NCBI GenBank assembly: GCA_028565635.1
Contig: JAOXYB010037174.1
Span: forward strand, 1-13,618
Reading direction: 5' to 3'
Source: Phoronis ovalis
Lineage: Eukaryota; Phoronida; Phoronidae
Length of the DNA: 13,618 nt
Of the stretch, positions 1 through 8,454 are shown piece by piece (position 1 is the stretch's first letter; the number at the start of each line of letters is the position of its first letter). The translations under genes and the position numbers were made by a program. The notes below the pieces were generated by a model. That model was not told where the DNA came from, ran no database searches, and saw nothing but the letters and a program-made list of their open reading frames with translations.

Positions 1-290
1 TCAATTTGAGCTAGGTTAAAGTTTAAAATCTTGAAAGTACGTAAAACTTCCAAACGTGATATTTTTATGTCTTTTTGAGGTCATTTATGATCATTGTGAA
101 GTTACATCATAAAAAATATTAATATTCGACAAAAATTAAAGTTAAAAAATGAAAACAAAAGGTCCCTAGAGGTCATCTGATTTAACATAAAAGCGGGCAT
201 AAAAGTTACAAGGTCATTAAGAGGTCAATTGTCAAAATCTTAAAATTGCTTGAAACTTCAAAATTGCAGATTTTTGCTAAAAGGCCTTTT
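1..290. repeat. Diverged AGGTCA-rich tandem repeat, about 1.5 copies
   Basis: Words such as AGGTCA, 'caaaatctt' and 'aaaattgcttgaaact' recur at an offset of about 209 bases (AGGTTA at 13, AGGTCA at 222). The same words in the same order occur at 11811-12345, so both blocks look like one repeat family. AGGTCA pairs sit in ordered spacings: 211-216 and 222-227 are separated by 5 bases (DR5), and AGGTCC 160-165 and AGGTCA 170-175 by 4. No open frame is present. The 5' end is cut by the window edge. Family identity is unknown to me. Confidence 0.6.
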
Positions 291-1179
291 CTAATACATT
301 GGGTGTTAGTGTTTCTAAACGTTTATTTTAATGTAATAAAGTTTTAAATACTTTTTGTATGGAGCTGACTTGATAAAACGTCCATACAACGCCCAATGCT
401 AAAAAGTGGCTTGTTTTACTCTAAATGGCAAACTATGAAATATCGGAAAAAAACCCCACACGGACTGGAGGTGCCTCCGAGAATTTCGTCCTCCCGGCGT
501 CTGGTGCCTGGGGAACTGGCTTAATACCACATAAATAGTTTCAAATTAAATACCCTGGTTCAGATAATATAACTTTTGATTACTAATTCAATGTGATTAA
601 TATAAGTAAGAAATAATTCTATTTTTTTACAGATTTGGTTTATTCTAATGTGGTATGTCTTGCTTTAATAAATGTCGCGGGGCTACACTATGTAAATTTA
701 AACCCATGCATTGATTTTAAATGCTTGTAAAACATGGCCTTATAAAAGCTGAGTATAATGTTTTTTTTTACTTTTTCGTTTAATTAATGTCATACAAGAA
801 AAAATTGTATTAAAAAAATCTTTAAAACTAATCAAACAATATGACATCGAATAATTAAAAGCATGTAGGGTACATTCAGAAACTGACAGGCCGGGGGGGG
901 GTCCGACTTAAGGGACTTACTGGGCTGTGCATGTATACCTAATTATACTGAAATCATCTTGGTTTCCATCCCGGGTTTCCATTGTCCAGTAAATGTCCTT
1001 TTGTATATTTTATCAAAGAATACAACCCTTTTTAATTATTGCATAATGCGGTTTAGCATGCTTTGCTTTTAAAAATTACCATATTCACGCGTGTTTGCTC
1101 TCAAACATGCGTATCAGCCATTGATTTGAGTCGGACCACGGACAGAAACTTCAGACCGGCCTCGGTTGTCACAGTTTCT
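291..1179. other. Non-coding stretch without a recognised gene
   Basis: AT-rich sequence with no plausible coding frame. Small structures only: an imperfect inverted repeat, CATTGGGTGTT at 297-307 against AACGCCCAATG at 388-398 (10 of 11 complementary), a GC-richer patch at about 455-520, and a G9 run at 893-901. I checked the GC patch for tRNA/SINE A and B boxes and saw none. Confidence 0.5.
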
Positions 1180-1334
1180 ATTCATAATTACGTCCCTTGA
1201 TAGAATTTGCAACTGATTATAGCGACATCTCGTGACGTAGCCGCCATATTAGAAACAAAGAATTTTGCAGGCGTGTTTCATAGAGTATAAATCAAATACA
1301 ATTGCAGAAAGAAAATAAAGATTAACTACAGAAG
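1180..1334 (+). promoter_or_regulatory. Candidate promoter and first exon of the ZC3H10 gene
   Basis: A locally GC-richer patch contains TGACGTA (1233-1239, CREB/ATF-like) directly followed by GCCGCCATATT (1240-1250), the reverse complement of a YY1-type AAtATGGCGGC element. Both are common near animal transcription starts. Downstream, AAG|GTATTA at 1334/1335 is a usable 5' splice site that could pair with the acceptor at 3078-3079, giving a non-coding first exon. The YY1-like word is on the minus strand, so direction is not proven. Nothing here codes. The link to ZC3H10 is an inference from position. Confidence 0.35.
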
Positions 1335-1872
1335 GTATTACAGGGTGCGAAAACAAGAGATTTTACTGTGTAATGATTAACTTCCATGCATTTCATTTTC
1401 TTAGAAAAAATAGTTCCATTGATGAACTGCATTTTGTATGCACTTGCATTAGACTTTTTTATAATTATGTATTGTTAGTATACTTAGGGATCTTTATAGC
1501 ATCTCGGACTTGGCATTTAGACGAATCTTGGACTCGTTGTTGATTGTACTTTTTCTCAGATCTGCAGATGTAACTGCCGATCTAACTGAGGCATCACATC
1601 TGACGTTTTTGTCTTGTTAATTAAGTTATTATATACTACTATTTATTACTATTGGAATTCGGCGGAAAAGCCATCCCGGAAAATCCATTTAGTCCTTCCA
1701 CTTTCCGTTTTGACTTGTACTTGCAGTAACGGTCTATTTTTGAATAAAGAATGCATGTATGGTTTAGCATTTGTGTAGGGTAGTTGTGGAAAAAACGTTT
1801 AGAAACACTTGTGCATTGAAGTAACTGTATTTGTCAAAATTCCCAGGGTTGGCATTTAGGGAATAATTGTGC

Positions 1873-1911
1873 ACCCATGGGCCTTGAGTACCCCCCCCGG
1901 GACCCATGGGC
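1873..1911. repeat. Duplicated palindrome ACCCATGGGC around a C-run
   Basis: ACCCATGGGC occurs at 1873-1882 and again at 1902-1911; each contains the perfect palindrome CCCATGGG. They flank CCCCCCCCGGG at 1891-1901. This could fold as a hairpin or mark a small insertion. No function recognised. Confidence 0.6.
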
Positions 1912-2058
1912 ATACTAAATATCGTTTGGAAAGAGATAATTGCTTTGAAAGAAGAAAAATCTTTTTGAGCAAAAAGTTAAGTGGATTGGTGCAAGTAAAA
2001 ACGCTTCTATATATTTACTGTTTCAAAAGCACGGCATCAATCATATCTGACATTTGGC

Positions 2059-2719
2059 TAGTCCTAGCTTCATGACCCTACTATCACTTGTCTGCGGCAA
2101 AGCCTTGGTCATAGCCCAGATAGAGTTAAAACCAGTAGAAGTTGTTGATTAATCTTCTAGTGACAGATAACCCAAGTTGGAGTATCAGAGACAAACGAGA
2201 CTACAATTTTGGTTTGAATTTGTTAAATATTTTGACACACGGTGAGTGTTTTTGCAAGAGGCTGACTTCTACTGGTTTTAACACTATATTGGCTTTGACC
2301 CTCAGGCCTACATGTACCTAACCAGCGTAGACTGGAACTGTCGACCACAACTCTAGCATCTGTTTTCTACAATTTGAACCCTTTTTCCGGGTTTTGCACC
2401 AAAATTCTTGCTACTCGAACCGAAGTTTCTTTAGACTTACACAAGTTGCCAGGAACTCGTACAGATTTATGGAGACTCAAACATTTGTTGAACAGCCGGG
2501 CCGAGCCTCCGAAAATCTGTACGAGTTCCTGGCAACTTGTGCGAGTCTACGGAAATGATGTTCGAGTAGCAGGAATTTTGATGCAGTGCCTGGAAAAAAT
2601 GTTCGAATGGTAGGAAACAGGTGCGCGAGTGCAGATTAAGGGTTTGAGTCTAAGCTGGTAGGCCTGACCCTACGGCTTTGCTGCAGTTAAGCGATGGTAG
2701 GGTCATGAAGCTAGGACTA
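2059..2719. mobile_element. Non-autonomous foldback element, MULE-like, with 9-bp target-site duplication
   Basis: The element starts TAGTCCTAGCTTCATGACCC and ends with its exact reverse complement; the first 23 bases of each end match perfectly, and 41 of the outer 46 match. It is flanked by identical 9-bp direct repeats ACATTTGGC at 2050-2058 and 2720-2728. A 9-bp duplication together with long terminal inverted repeats is the usual signature of Mutator-like (MULE) elements. Nearly the whole element folds back: arms 2059-2480 and 2502-2719 pair, including a 29-bp perfect stem (2440-2468 with 2513-2541), around a loop of about 21 bases. The left arm is longer because of an extra 196-bp segment. 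There is no transposase frame, so it must be mobilised in trans. It lies in the presumed intron upstream of ZC3H10. Superfamily assignment rests only on TSD length and TIR style. Confidence 0.85.
2107..2300. repeat. Nested 194-bp inverted-repeat segment inside the left arm of the foldback element
   Basis: Arms 2107-2142 and 2265-2300 are 36-bp inverted repeats, of which the inner 18 bases (GTTAAAACCAGTAGAAGT) are perfect. The segment has no counterpart in the right arm, where sequence matching 2104 and 2304 is nearly adjacent. It therefore looks like a later insertion of a second small MITE-like unit, or a local rearrangement. No clear target-site duplication is visible at its edges. Confidence 0.65.
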
Positions 2720-2850
2720 ACATTTGGCAAACCCATGTTTTGCACTCTACAGAAATGTTTAGTTATAATCAAGTTTAAGGTCGTCAAAATTTAAACAAAA
2801 TATTTTTTTTGGCAAGCATGAATTATTTTCTCAGGTCAAATTGGAACCTG

Positions 2851-2868
2851 ATATATATATATATATAT
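2851..2868. repeat. (AT)9 microsatellite
   Basis: Nine uninterrupted AT dinucleotides within non-coding sequence upstream of ZC3H10. Likely length-polymorphic. Confidence 0.9.
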
Positions 2869-3061
2869 GAAATGTCGTGGTCATTACGTGAGCCCTTCCC
2901 TAAGAGGTGGAATAGTAATCAACAGACATAAGTCTGCTGTTTAGAGTACATAGCACTTTATTGCTACTATTTCTGACCTATCAGGACAGTTGTATTTTTT
3001 ATAAGTTATACATTTCTAACTGCTGGGTTAATGTATCAAAATTATAGGGTCTGAATAGTCT

Positions 3062-3101
3062 TATGATTGGTTGTTTTAGATTGCCACCAGAGCGCAGCAA
3101 A
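3062..3101 (+). promoter_or_regulatory. Splice acceptor and translation-start context of ZC3H10
   Basis: TTGGTTGTTTTAG ends at 3079, a T-rich tract followed by AG, with branch-point-like TTATGAT just upstream. Exon sequence then runs 22 bases to the ATG at 3102, which has A at -3 (CAAAATGA). An upstream in-frame ATG at 3063 would add 13 residues (MIGCFRLPPERSK), but its codons cross the acceptor and it has T at -3, so I prefer 3102. If transcription is unspliced here, 3063 remains possible. Confidence 0.55.
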
Positions 3102-4202
3102 ATGAGCAGCGACGCTGAGTCTTTATCTGATGATCTTTGTAAAGACTTCCTGAACGGCATATGCAAGCGACGTAATTGTAGATTTCGCCATGTAGGTGAT
3201 GCTAATGATGAAGGGGAGAGTAGCATATGCAGAGATTTCCTTCGCAATGTGTGCAATCGTAAAAACTGCAAATTTCGCCATCCGGTAGGAGGAGAAAAGA
3301 GACAAATGACAAAAAAATTAGAATATACCTTCTGTCATGATTTTACCAACGACACATGTACTCGTCGAGATTGTCGGTTTATGCACGCAACAAATGAGGA
3401 GGAGGAATATTTTCACAAAACAGGTATTCTTCCACCACATCTCCGTGCTCAGGCTGCTGTGGGGCTTGGAAGTACAGAAAAAGGAGTCGCAACAGGTGTC
3501 ACACCAGTGTGCAGGGATTACCTGCAAGGAAAGTGCGATCGAGGGAACAGGTGTAAATTCCGACATGCTGCTACTGATAGGCCCGATTATGAGGAGATGT
3601 TACCCGTTCCGCGCAGTATGTATGCCATACCAGAGAGGGAATATGAGCCAGAGTTTTTTGGTGGACGTGCACCAAAACGCCGTGCGTTTGATATGTATGG
3701 TGGGTATGATCCTTATGTCAGACGTAATGAGTACATGATGCTGGAAGATGAGAATACACTTCTAAGACGTAAACTGGAAGAATTAAAGAAACAAGTGTCT
3801 GACCTTGCAGCCGCTAACGATATCTTACTAGAACAAAATGCCCGCCTTCGTGTTAGTAAAGTAGCATCGCTGACGGCCATGACGATGACATCGCCATCTA
3901 GTATATCTCCCGCTATTGTCACACCTATTGTAACACCGGCTGTTGTTGGAGTGTCTGCCCCTGATGGAAATAATACTGCCGCAGCTCAACTCTCAGCGCT
4001 TACAGCAAGTATCTCTCAGCAGGTGGCGCTGAATAGCGAAGTCGTCCAACATGCGTTTCAACAGCAATTAGCCGCCCAGGAAGTGCTCGGTGCGCCGCAA
4101 GCATCAATGGCTGCTGCCGTGTCAATGACTAACTCTATGCTTACTCCGGCTATTTCTATGAGCCAGCCAGCCCTGCTTAGTGCAGCGTACGCTAGGCCTT
4201 AA
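3102..4202 (+). CDS. ZC3H10: Zinc finger CCCH domain-containing protein 10 (ZC3H10) homologue, four CCCH fingers
   Basis: The reading frame gives 366 residues in a single exon. Four CCCH fingers are visible: C13-C21-C26-H30, C43-C51-C56-H60, C78-C86-C91-H95 (all C-x7-C-x4-C-x3-H) and C137-C145-C151-H155 (C-x7-C-x5-C-x3-H). A basic PKRR at 191-194 could be a nuclear signal. A leucine-rich coiled coil follows at about 212-252, with MLEDENTLLRRKLEELKKQV and LLEQNARLR, matching the family's conserved segment. The C-terminal third (about 253-366) is low-complexity, rich in Ala, Ser, Thr, Met and Gln. Finger order, the KTGxLPPxLR linker (106-115) and the coiled coil identify ZC3H10. CCCH fingers of this type bind RNA; mammalian ZC3H10 has been linked to RNA binding, mitochondrial function and thermogenic transcription (family knowledge). 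As I recall them, vertebrate proteins have three fingers; finger 1 here appears extra, 30 residues before finger 2 and resembling it. No frameshift or missing ligand. Confidence 0.94.
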   Translation: MSSDAESLSDDLCKDFLNGICKRRNCRFRHVGDANDEGESSICRDFLRNVCNRKNCKFRHPVGGEKRQMTKKLEYTFCHDFTNDTCTRRDCRFMHATNEEEEYFHKTGILPPHLRAQAAVGLGSTEKGVATGVTPVCRDYLQGKCDRGNRCKFRHAATDRPDYEEMLPVPRSMYAIPEREYEPEFFGGRAPKRRAFDMYGGYDPYVRRNEYMMLEDENTLLRRKLEELKKQVSDLAAANDILLEQNARLRVSKVASLTAMTMTSPSSISPAIVTPIVTPAVVGVSAPDGNNTAAAQLSALTASISQQVALNSEVVQHAFQQQLAAQEVLGAPQASMAAAVSMTNSMLTPAISMSQPALLSAAYARP

Positions 4203-4254
4203 AACAAGACAAATCTATTATATAATCATTACATATATCAGTTCAGCATCAATA

Positions 4255-4422
4255 ATACAGTGTTCTCCATAAAATAGTGTATACATGGTCCATGGCCAAT
4301 GATATTATTTATGTAAACCCCAAACATGGATAGATAAAATGTTGATAAATATGACAAGGTTTATGTACTAGTTAAAGTTCATTGGTGCCCTGAACAAGTA
4401 TAAGTTTTTGTGAAGAACACTT
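4255..4422 (+). repeat. 3' UTR segment, copy 1 of a ~165-bp direct duplication
   Basis: Matches 6247-6407 over its whole length with roughly 90% identity by eye. Shared blocks include AAACATGGATAGATAAAATG and TTCATTGGTGCCCTGAACAA. Main differences are short substitutions near 4280-4320 and a 3-base indel after TTTATGTACTA. It begins about 50 bases after the ZC3H10 stop codon. Origin may be a local duplication or a dispersed repeat. Confidence 0.85.
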
Positions 4423-4542
4423 AATAGTTTGAGCACGACCTTTTATGGTGTTAATTTTTGCTCTTCCTTAGTATGTTCTCGCACCTACACTGCAATGTTT
4501 CTACTGCACGTCTATGCTGATTTTCACTCTGCAAAAAACTAT

Positions 4543-4570
4543 AATTTTTGATATTTTTCTGTCAAAAATT
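4543..4570 (+). other. Perfect hairpin in the 3' UTR
   Basis: AATTTTTGA (4543-4551) and TCAAAAATT (4562-4570) form a 9-bp perfect inverted repeat around a 10-base T-rich loop. It would be transcribed in the ZC3H10 3' UTR. Short AT hairpins arise easily in such sequence, so function is uncertain. Confidence 0.5.
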
Positions 4571-4949
4571 GAAATAATTGTTTTAGTTGAATTGGGCTAA
4601 TACACAACTCGTGTGGTTGTTTTGTGAACTGTCAAAGGTAAAATATTCCAAACTGTTTCTTTGATGGGTCAGTATATTGGACATTTACCACGGTGTTGAC
4701 ATCAAATTGGATATATATTTTGACAACATTGATGGCGTACATAGCATAAAAATATACTTTTGACAGCGGGTGTGGTATAGGCTTTTAGCTATGTCTGTAA
4801 ATTTCCTGGTAATGTAGATGTGTGGGTAATACATGTGTGCGTGGAATGAACTTTGAAATCTGCTCTAGACTGCTTGAACACTAGATAGATAGCAGAAATC
4901 CAGACGAACCTACAGTCGGTACTTTCACAAGCTTGTGGGGAACTGCTTT

Positions 4950-5003
4950 AATAAAGTTCAATCACAAAATGTTGAATTGTGGATTCAACTGGGTTTTTTT
5001 TTT
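4950..5003 (+). terminator. Likely poly(A) signal and downstream elements of ZC3H10
   Basis: AATAAA at 4950-4955 is followed by a perfect hairpin (GTTGAAT 4971-4977, loop TGTGG, ATTCAAC 4983-4989) and then GGG plus a T10 run (4994-5003), a plausible downstream element. This is the first canonical signal with a U-rich downstream region after the stop, giving a 3' UTR of about 0.77 kb. Alternatives lie at 5125-5130, 5633-5638 and 6450-6455. Confidence 0.5.
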
Positions 5004-6246
5004 AGTATGCTACGCCATATAAGTGTGAAGTTATGTTAATATAAAGCAGTATAAACATGTTTGCCAAATAATTACCGAAGAGCCGGTATTTTGAATATGA
5101 ACAGGTGTATTGTTTGTGTAATGTAATAAAAACGTACGCTCACATTGGAAAGGTTTGATAAGAAACATGCACTGTCCCAGCGGGAACCTGTATGAGTCGG
5201 TATTTGATATATATTAAGCTGCAATCCTGCATAGAAGATTGTGTTTAGAAAATATGTTAACGATGATTTTGTGTTAGTGTAATTAATGCGTTTATCACTT
5301 GTATGATAATTTTTACCAAAGTTTTTGAAAACAATGATAAATAATATTTGTCTTGGTGTATCTTGTATATAGGTCATGATACTGCTAGTTGAAAACGCTT
5401 AAAGATATTGGTGTTTTTGGGTTTGTTACCCTTAATATGGCAAATTTTAATTCGAGTACTCCCAAGGCCAGTGGCATTTGATATATCAATCTGTGTACTG
5501 GAGTGTGAAGTTTTATTATGCAGAGGTTGTGTATTGAATCCCTCTGTGTGTACATCAGTTCTGTACAGTGTGCTTCAATCTGTAATTTACTACTCGACAT
5601 TTTGTGTTTTTCTGTGCTCTGAAAAAATATTCAATAAAATTGATAATTGCTGTAACAGTGGGCTCTAACTGACAACTAATTATGTGGTGCAAAAGTCAAT
5701 TTTGAGTAAACTCGGATGTTATGATTCACTTTGTATTTAATATAATATGCTGCCTTTATCAATAACCTCTTGATCCTATATGAAAGTAGTTCCATATTCT
5801 CCTGCTAGTTGGCACCGATTCTCGTGGGGTTTTTTATGCTGCACCACTATGTTGGTGAAAAATAGATATGGAGAACGGTACATAAGAAAATATGGAATTA
5901 CTTTATATAGTAAGGTATTATATAGTCGGGCTGTTTTGTGTTGGAGTAACTTTGAGCCGTCAATTTTGTTGTACAGGCTTACCTTTGGTATTCTATGAGA
6001 AAAAACTGTTAAACAAAGTATGTTCTAAATTGTCTGGATTAAACAGCAAATGTTTGTGTTAAAATGAAAGTTGTTTGTTTTAGCAACGTCGGTAAGTCAC
6101 AGTAGGCTAAGTAAACAGGTAAAGATATACAAAGTTTAACTAGCAAAATATTAGCAGGATAATTTTCTAAAAAAAAAACAGAATACACCTTTATAACCAC
6201 ATAACTAGCATTTCATGTTGTAACTTCAGAAATATGTTCATATGTC
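5004..6246. other. Non-coding stretch; possible distal 3' UTR
   Basis: No gene recognised. The open frames of 70-100 codons on either strand are AT-biased, lack family motifs and most overlap each other. Two further AATAAA signals lie here (5125-5130 and 5633-5638) and a Pumilio-type TGTATATA at 5364-5371, so a long 3' UTR isoform of ZC3H10 may extend through it. Confidence 0.4.
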
Positions 6247-6407
6247 ATACAGTGTTGCCCATAAAATAGTGTACATGTTTCGGGGCCAATGATATTAGTT
6301 ATCTAAATCCCAAACATGGATAGATAAAATGTTGATAAATATTACAAGGTTTATGTACTAAAGTTCATTGGTGCCCTGAACAAGTGTAAGTTTTTGTGAA
6401 GAGCACT
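6247..6407 (+). repeat. Copy 2 of the ~165-bp 3' UTR duplication
   Basis: Direct repeat of 4255-4422. It is followed at 6450-6455 by AATAAA and a T/G-rich tail (TTGAATTGTATTGCGTCTTTG). The similarity fades shortly after 6407 and before 6247. The same strand and order argue for local duplication rather than an inverted insertion. Confidence 0.85.
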
Positions 6408-6449
6408 GTAATATATATGTTAATTGCTTTTGTTTAATACTGATAACAA

Positions 6450-6490
6450 ATAAACAACTTTGAATTGTATTGCGTCTTTGTTTATTATCC
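6450..6490 (+). terminator. Distal poly(A) signal
   Basis: AATAAA at 6450-6455 with a G/T-rich region about 10-30 bases downstream. It could end a long ZC3H10 transcript or a transcript arising from the duplicated segment. Sequence alone cannot decide. Confidence 0.35.
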
Positions 6491-6699
6491 CTTTGCTGTA
6501 TGCAGAACAGAGGGATATAGCGTTTGTCCAGTCCGTACTTCTGTAGGTAATCCATGGGTAACTTTTGCTGTAACAGCTTTTGTGAGATCAATTTTGTATT
6601 AGGCTTAGGGGCAAACATAGGTCAAAATACAAATCGGACAAGTAGAGCTTTTAACCAAATCACTTCCTGTATGGCCAGCTGTTGTTCATATTTGTTCTC

Positions 6700-7023
6700 A
6701 AGTTAAAACTATTGTAGATGAATATACTATTGCAAGTCGAAGGGTAGTATATGTCGCTTTTGATTTTGACCCAAATGGTCTCCAATGTGGCCGACTGGCG
6801 GCCATGTATTATCTAGATAAGCTGTGAATACTCGTATCTCGAAAACTCTGATAGATGGAGAATCCATGCAAGACAAAAAATAAATATAGATGAGAGTACA
6901 AGGCAAGTTTGATTTTGACCTTGATCACTTTCAATGTGGCTGACAACTAACACGTACCTTGAAAATTTTGATATATAGACACTGTTGCAAGTTAAGCATC
7001 TGATGAGCAGATGACCTTGACCT
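6700..7023. repeat. Diverged tandem repeat, about 2.2 copies
   Basis: TTTGATTTTGACC followed by CAATGTGGC(C/T)GAC occurs at about 6759 and again at 6909, a period near 149 bases. Each unit also carries a CTCGAAAACT/TTGAAAATTT block followed by a (T/A)TGCAAG word (about 6729, 6868, 6984). The last unit ends with the direct pair TGACCTTGACCT at 7012-7023. Non-coding; the frames across it contain no motifs. It is a different unit from the repeat at 11811. Confidence 0.6.
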
Positions 7024-7640
7024 ATTTTTAAGAAATCAAATTTTTGCAATCCAACATTTGTATATTTAAGTGATAGATGACCCTAAATATGATTTTAGCT
7101 GCCATTAGTACAAGAGGATACATGTTTTATATAAACAATGTGTGTACTACACAGCTGTATGCGCAGGTAATGCCACCCAAATATTCCCACAGTTTCGAAA
7201 GATTGACAAATGCATGCGCAATGAAATGCGTACCATTCATAAAATGGAATTGGGAAGACAGTGTGGTTTTGCATGCAGATTGCTTCATAATGTTAAGTCT
7301 ATTAAAGATTAACAGTTCTCAATCATGGTCATTTCTGAGGTTTGAGTTGAACACAAACAGTTTCTCTCAAAAAAATGCTAAAGCTTTTGGACGACACGGA
7401 ACAAAGAGCTGAAATACACCAGTTCACATCCACTGATATCAGGCTATTGTCTTATTTTTGCTTTTAGGCACCAAACAAAATCTACACACAATGGCATCTT
7501 TATAGTACTTGGGGGGGGGGGGCCCCCTTCATAATAAATATTGATATATGGCGCGAAATCCCCACAAAATGTTATTTAATGTTTGAGTTCCTTCGTTAAA
7601 GATTGTCGGAGGTTATATTTTTTAGTTGTTTTCAACTTGG
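7024..7640. other. Non-coding stretch with a G12C5 run
   Basis: No gene recognised. The open frame at 7077-7412 is compositionally like its surroundings and shows no domain. A run of 12 G followed by 5 C lies at 7511-7527, self-complementary at its edge and capable of unusual structure. Confidence 0.45.
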
Positions 7641-8017
7641 GCCATGTGCGAAGAATAAAATAGATGGACTTAAAAATTGGCCGGAACTTGCCACTAGATG
7701 TCACTAGCTTCTACAAAAATCCAGGAAGTCATTTTATTTTCATACGCTTGGTGTCGCTAATAATTAGCTAACACGTGAATAAGCGGCAAGTGAGGAAAAC
7801 CATTTAACTATAGAAACTTGTCTTACTGCAACCGGAGCCATAGATGCAATTTTAGAGTGAAAATTGAAAATTTCTTGTACGTATTGAAATGAGGAGCAGA
7901 TTATACGTGGGTACCAGTAAAAGCCGAATTATTTAAAACAACCAGAGATTATTTCCAGAGGATTGTTTATGGTCGAACACCACGAAAGACTACATGTGAA
8001 GCATCGCTATCGTTCAG
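7641..8017 (+). promoter_or_regulatory. Candidate promoter and first exon of a second, downstream gene
   Basis: The patch holds GGCCGGAACTT (7679-7689) and CCAGGAAGTC (7722-7731), both ETS-like. It also holds GCCACTAGATGTCACT (7690-7705), which differs by one base from a CTCF core and matches 13 of 16 bases of a word in the upstream promoter patch. At 8015-8020, CAG|GTATGT is a near-consensus 5' splice site. An ATG at 7969 opens a frame (MVEHHERLHVKHRYRS) to that donor, but its start context is weak (T at -3), so it may be a 5' UTR or upstream frame. The start site is not visible. Confidence 0.35.
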
Positions 8018-8302
8018 GTATGTCCCCGGAGCGTGTTCTGGTGTTTAATGAGAAAGGATCAACATGGTAATAATATAATCAACTGGGGCATTTTTCTATT
8101 TGAGGTGCTTTCTCTTCGATAATAGGGTGTACCATCGGCAGTGGCCTACTGACTTTTGATACCTCGACTTCAGATCCGTAATCATAATCTAATAAAAACA
8201 AATAGCATAATAATTCACTTTGAAGTTTCTATCCGCTTTAATTCCCTGCTTAATTAGGCTTCTGTTAGTAGTCAATAATCTGCCTAATCTGTATCATTAC
8301 AG

Positions 8303-8454
8303 CGCATCATATTAACCAAGGGCGAACAGATATACCATGTCAAGCAGTCGGCAAGTACCGGTCGCTTACCGAATCAAAGAAGACTCTTATTACAAGTACG
8401 TTGTCAGTCAACGAGCCACGAAGAACAAATGAAACAATGTTGGAATCGGGCGAG
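8303..8454 (+). other. Candidate second exon with a 31-codon small ORF
   Basis: CTAATCTGTATCATTACAG ends at 8302, a good acceptor with a branch-like CTAAT; with the donor at 8018 it defines a 285-base intron. GAG|GTGTGC at 8454/8455 could end a 152-base exon. Two readings are possible. Spliced from the ATG at 7969, the frame stays open for exactly 67 codons to the exon end. Alternatively the ATG at 8337 (ACCATG, good Kozak) gives a complete 31-residue peptide, MSSSRQVPVAYRIKEDSYYK then 11 more residues, stopping at 8430-8432. Neither product is recognised. It may simply be 5' UTR containing an upstream ORF. Confidence 0.3.

Larger units (their letters stand above)
1335..3079 (+). other. Putative 5' UTR intron of ZC3H10
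   Basis: Bounded by GTATTA at 1335 and by TTGGTTGTTTTAG ending at 3079. It contains no believable coding frame; the longest open stretches overlap the foldback element or are simple AT-rich runs. It hosts the transposon at 2059-2719, an (AT)9 run and a pair of palindromes. The acceptor end is better supported than the donor end. Confidence 0.35.
4203..4949 (+). other. 3' untranslated region of ZC3H10 (proximal part)
   Basis: AT-rich, non-coding sequence running from the TAA stop to the first good poly(A) signal. It contains the first copy of a segment repeated at 6247 and a perfect hairpin at 4543-4570. No second coding exon is visible; in vertebrates the coding region is also in one exon as I recall. 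The UTR extent depends on which poly(A) signal is used. Confidence 0.5.

Noticed and set aside
455-530. Possible tRNA-derived SINE head
   Set aside because: The GC-richer patch lacks A-box and B-box words in correct spacing and does not fold as a tRNA.
2374-2613. 79-codon open frame on the + strand
   Set aside because: It spans both arms and the loop of the foldback element, so its sequence is dictated by the palindrome. No domain is visible.
3337-3738. 133-codon frame overlapping ZC3H10 in another + frame
   Set aside because: Shadow of the true coding frame, which has four intact zinc fingers and a conserved coiled coil; the alternative frame has no motif.
2999-3922. Minus-strand frames opposite ZC3H10
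   Set aside because: Antisense shadows of the zinc-finger codons, without start context or known domains.
7077-7412. 111-codon + strand frame
   Set aside because: Composition matches the flanks, no domain or splice support, and it begins at the edge of a repeat.
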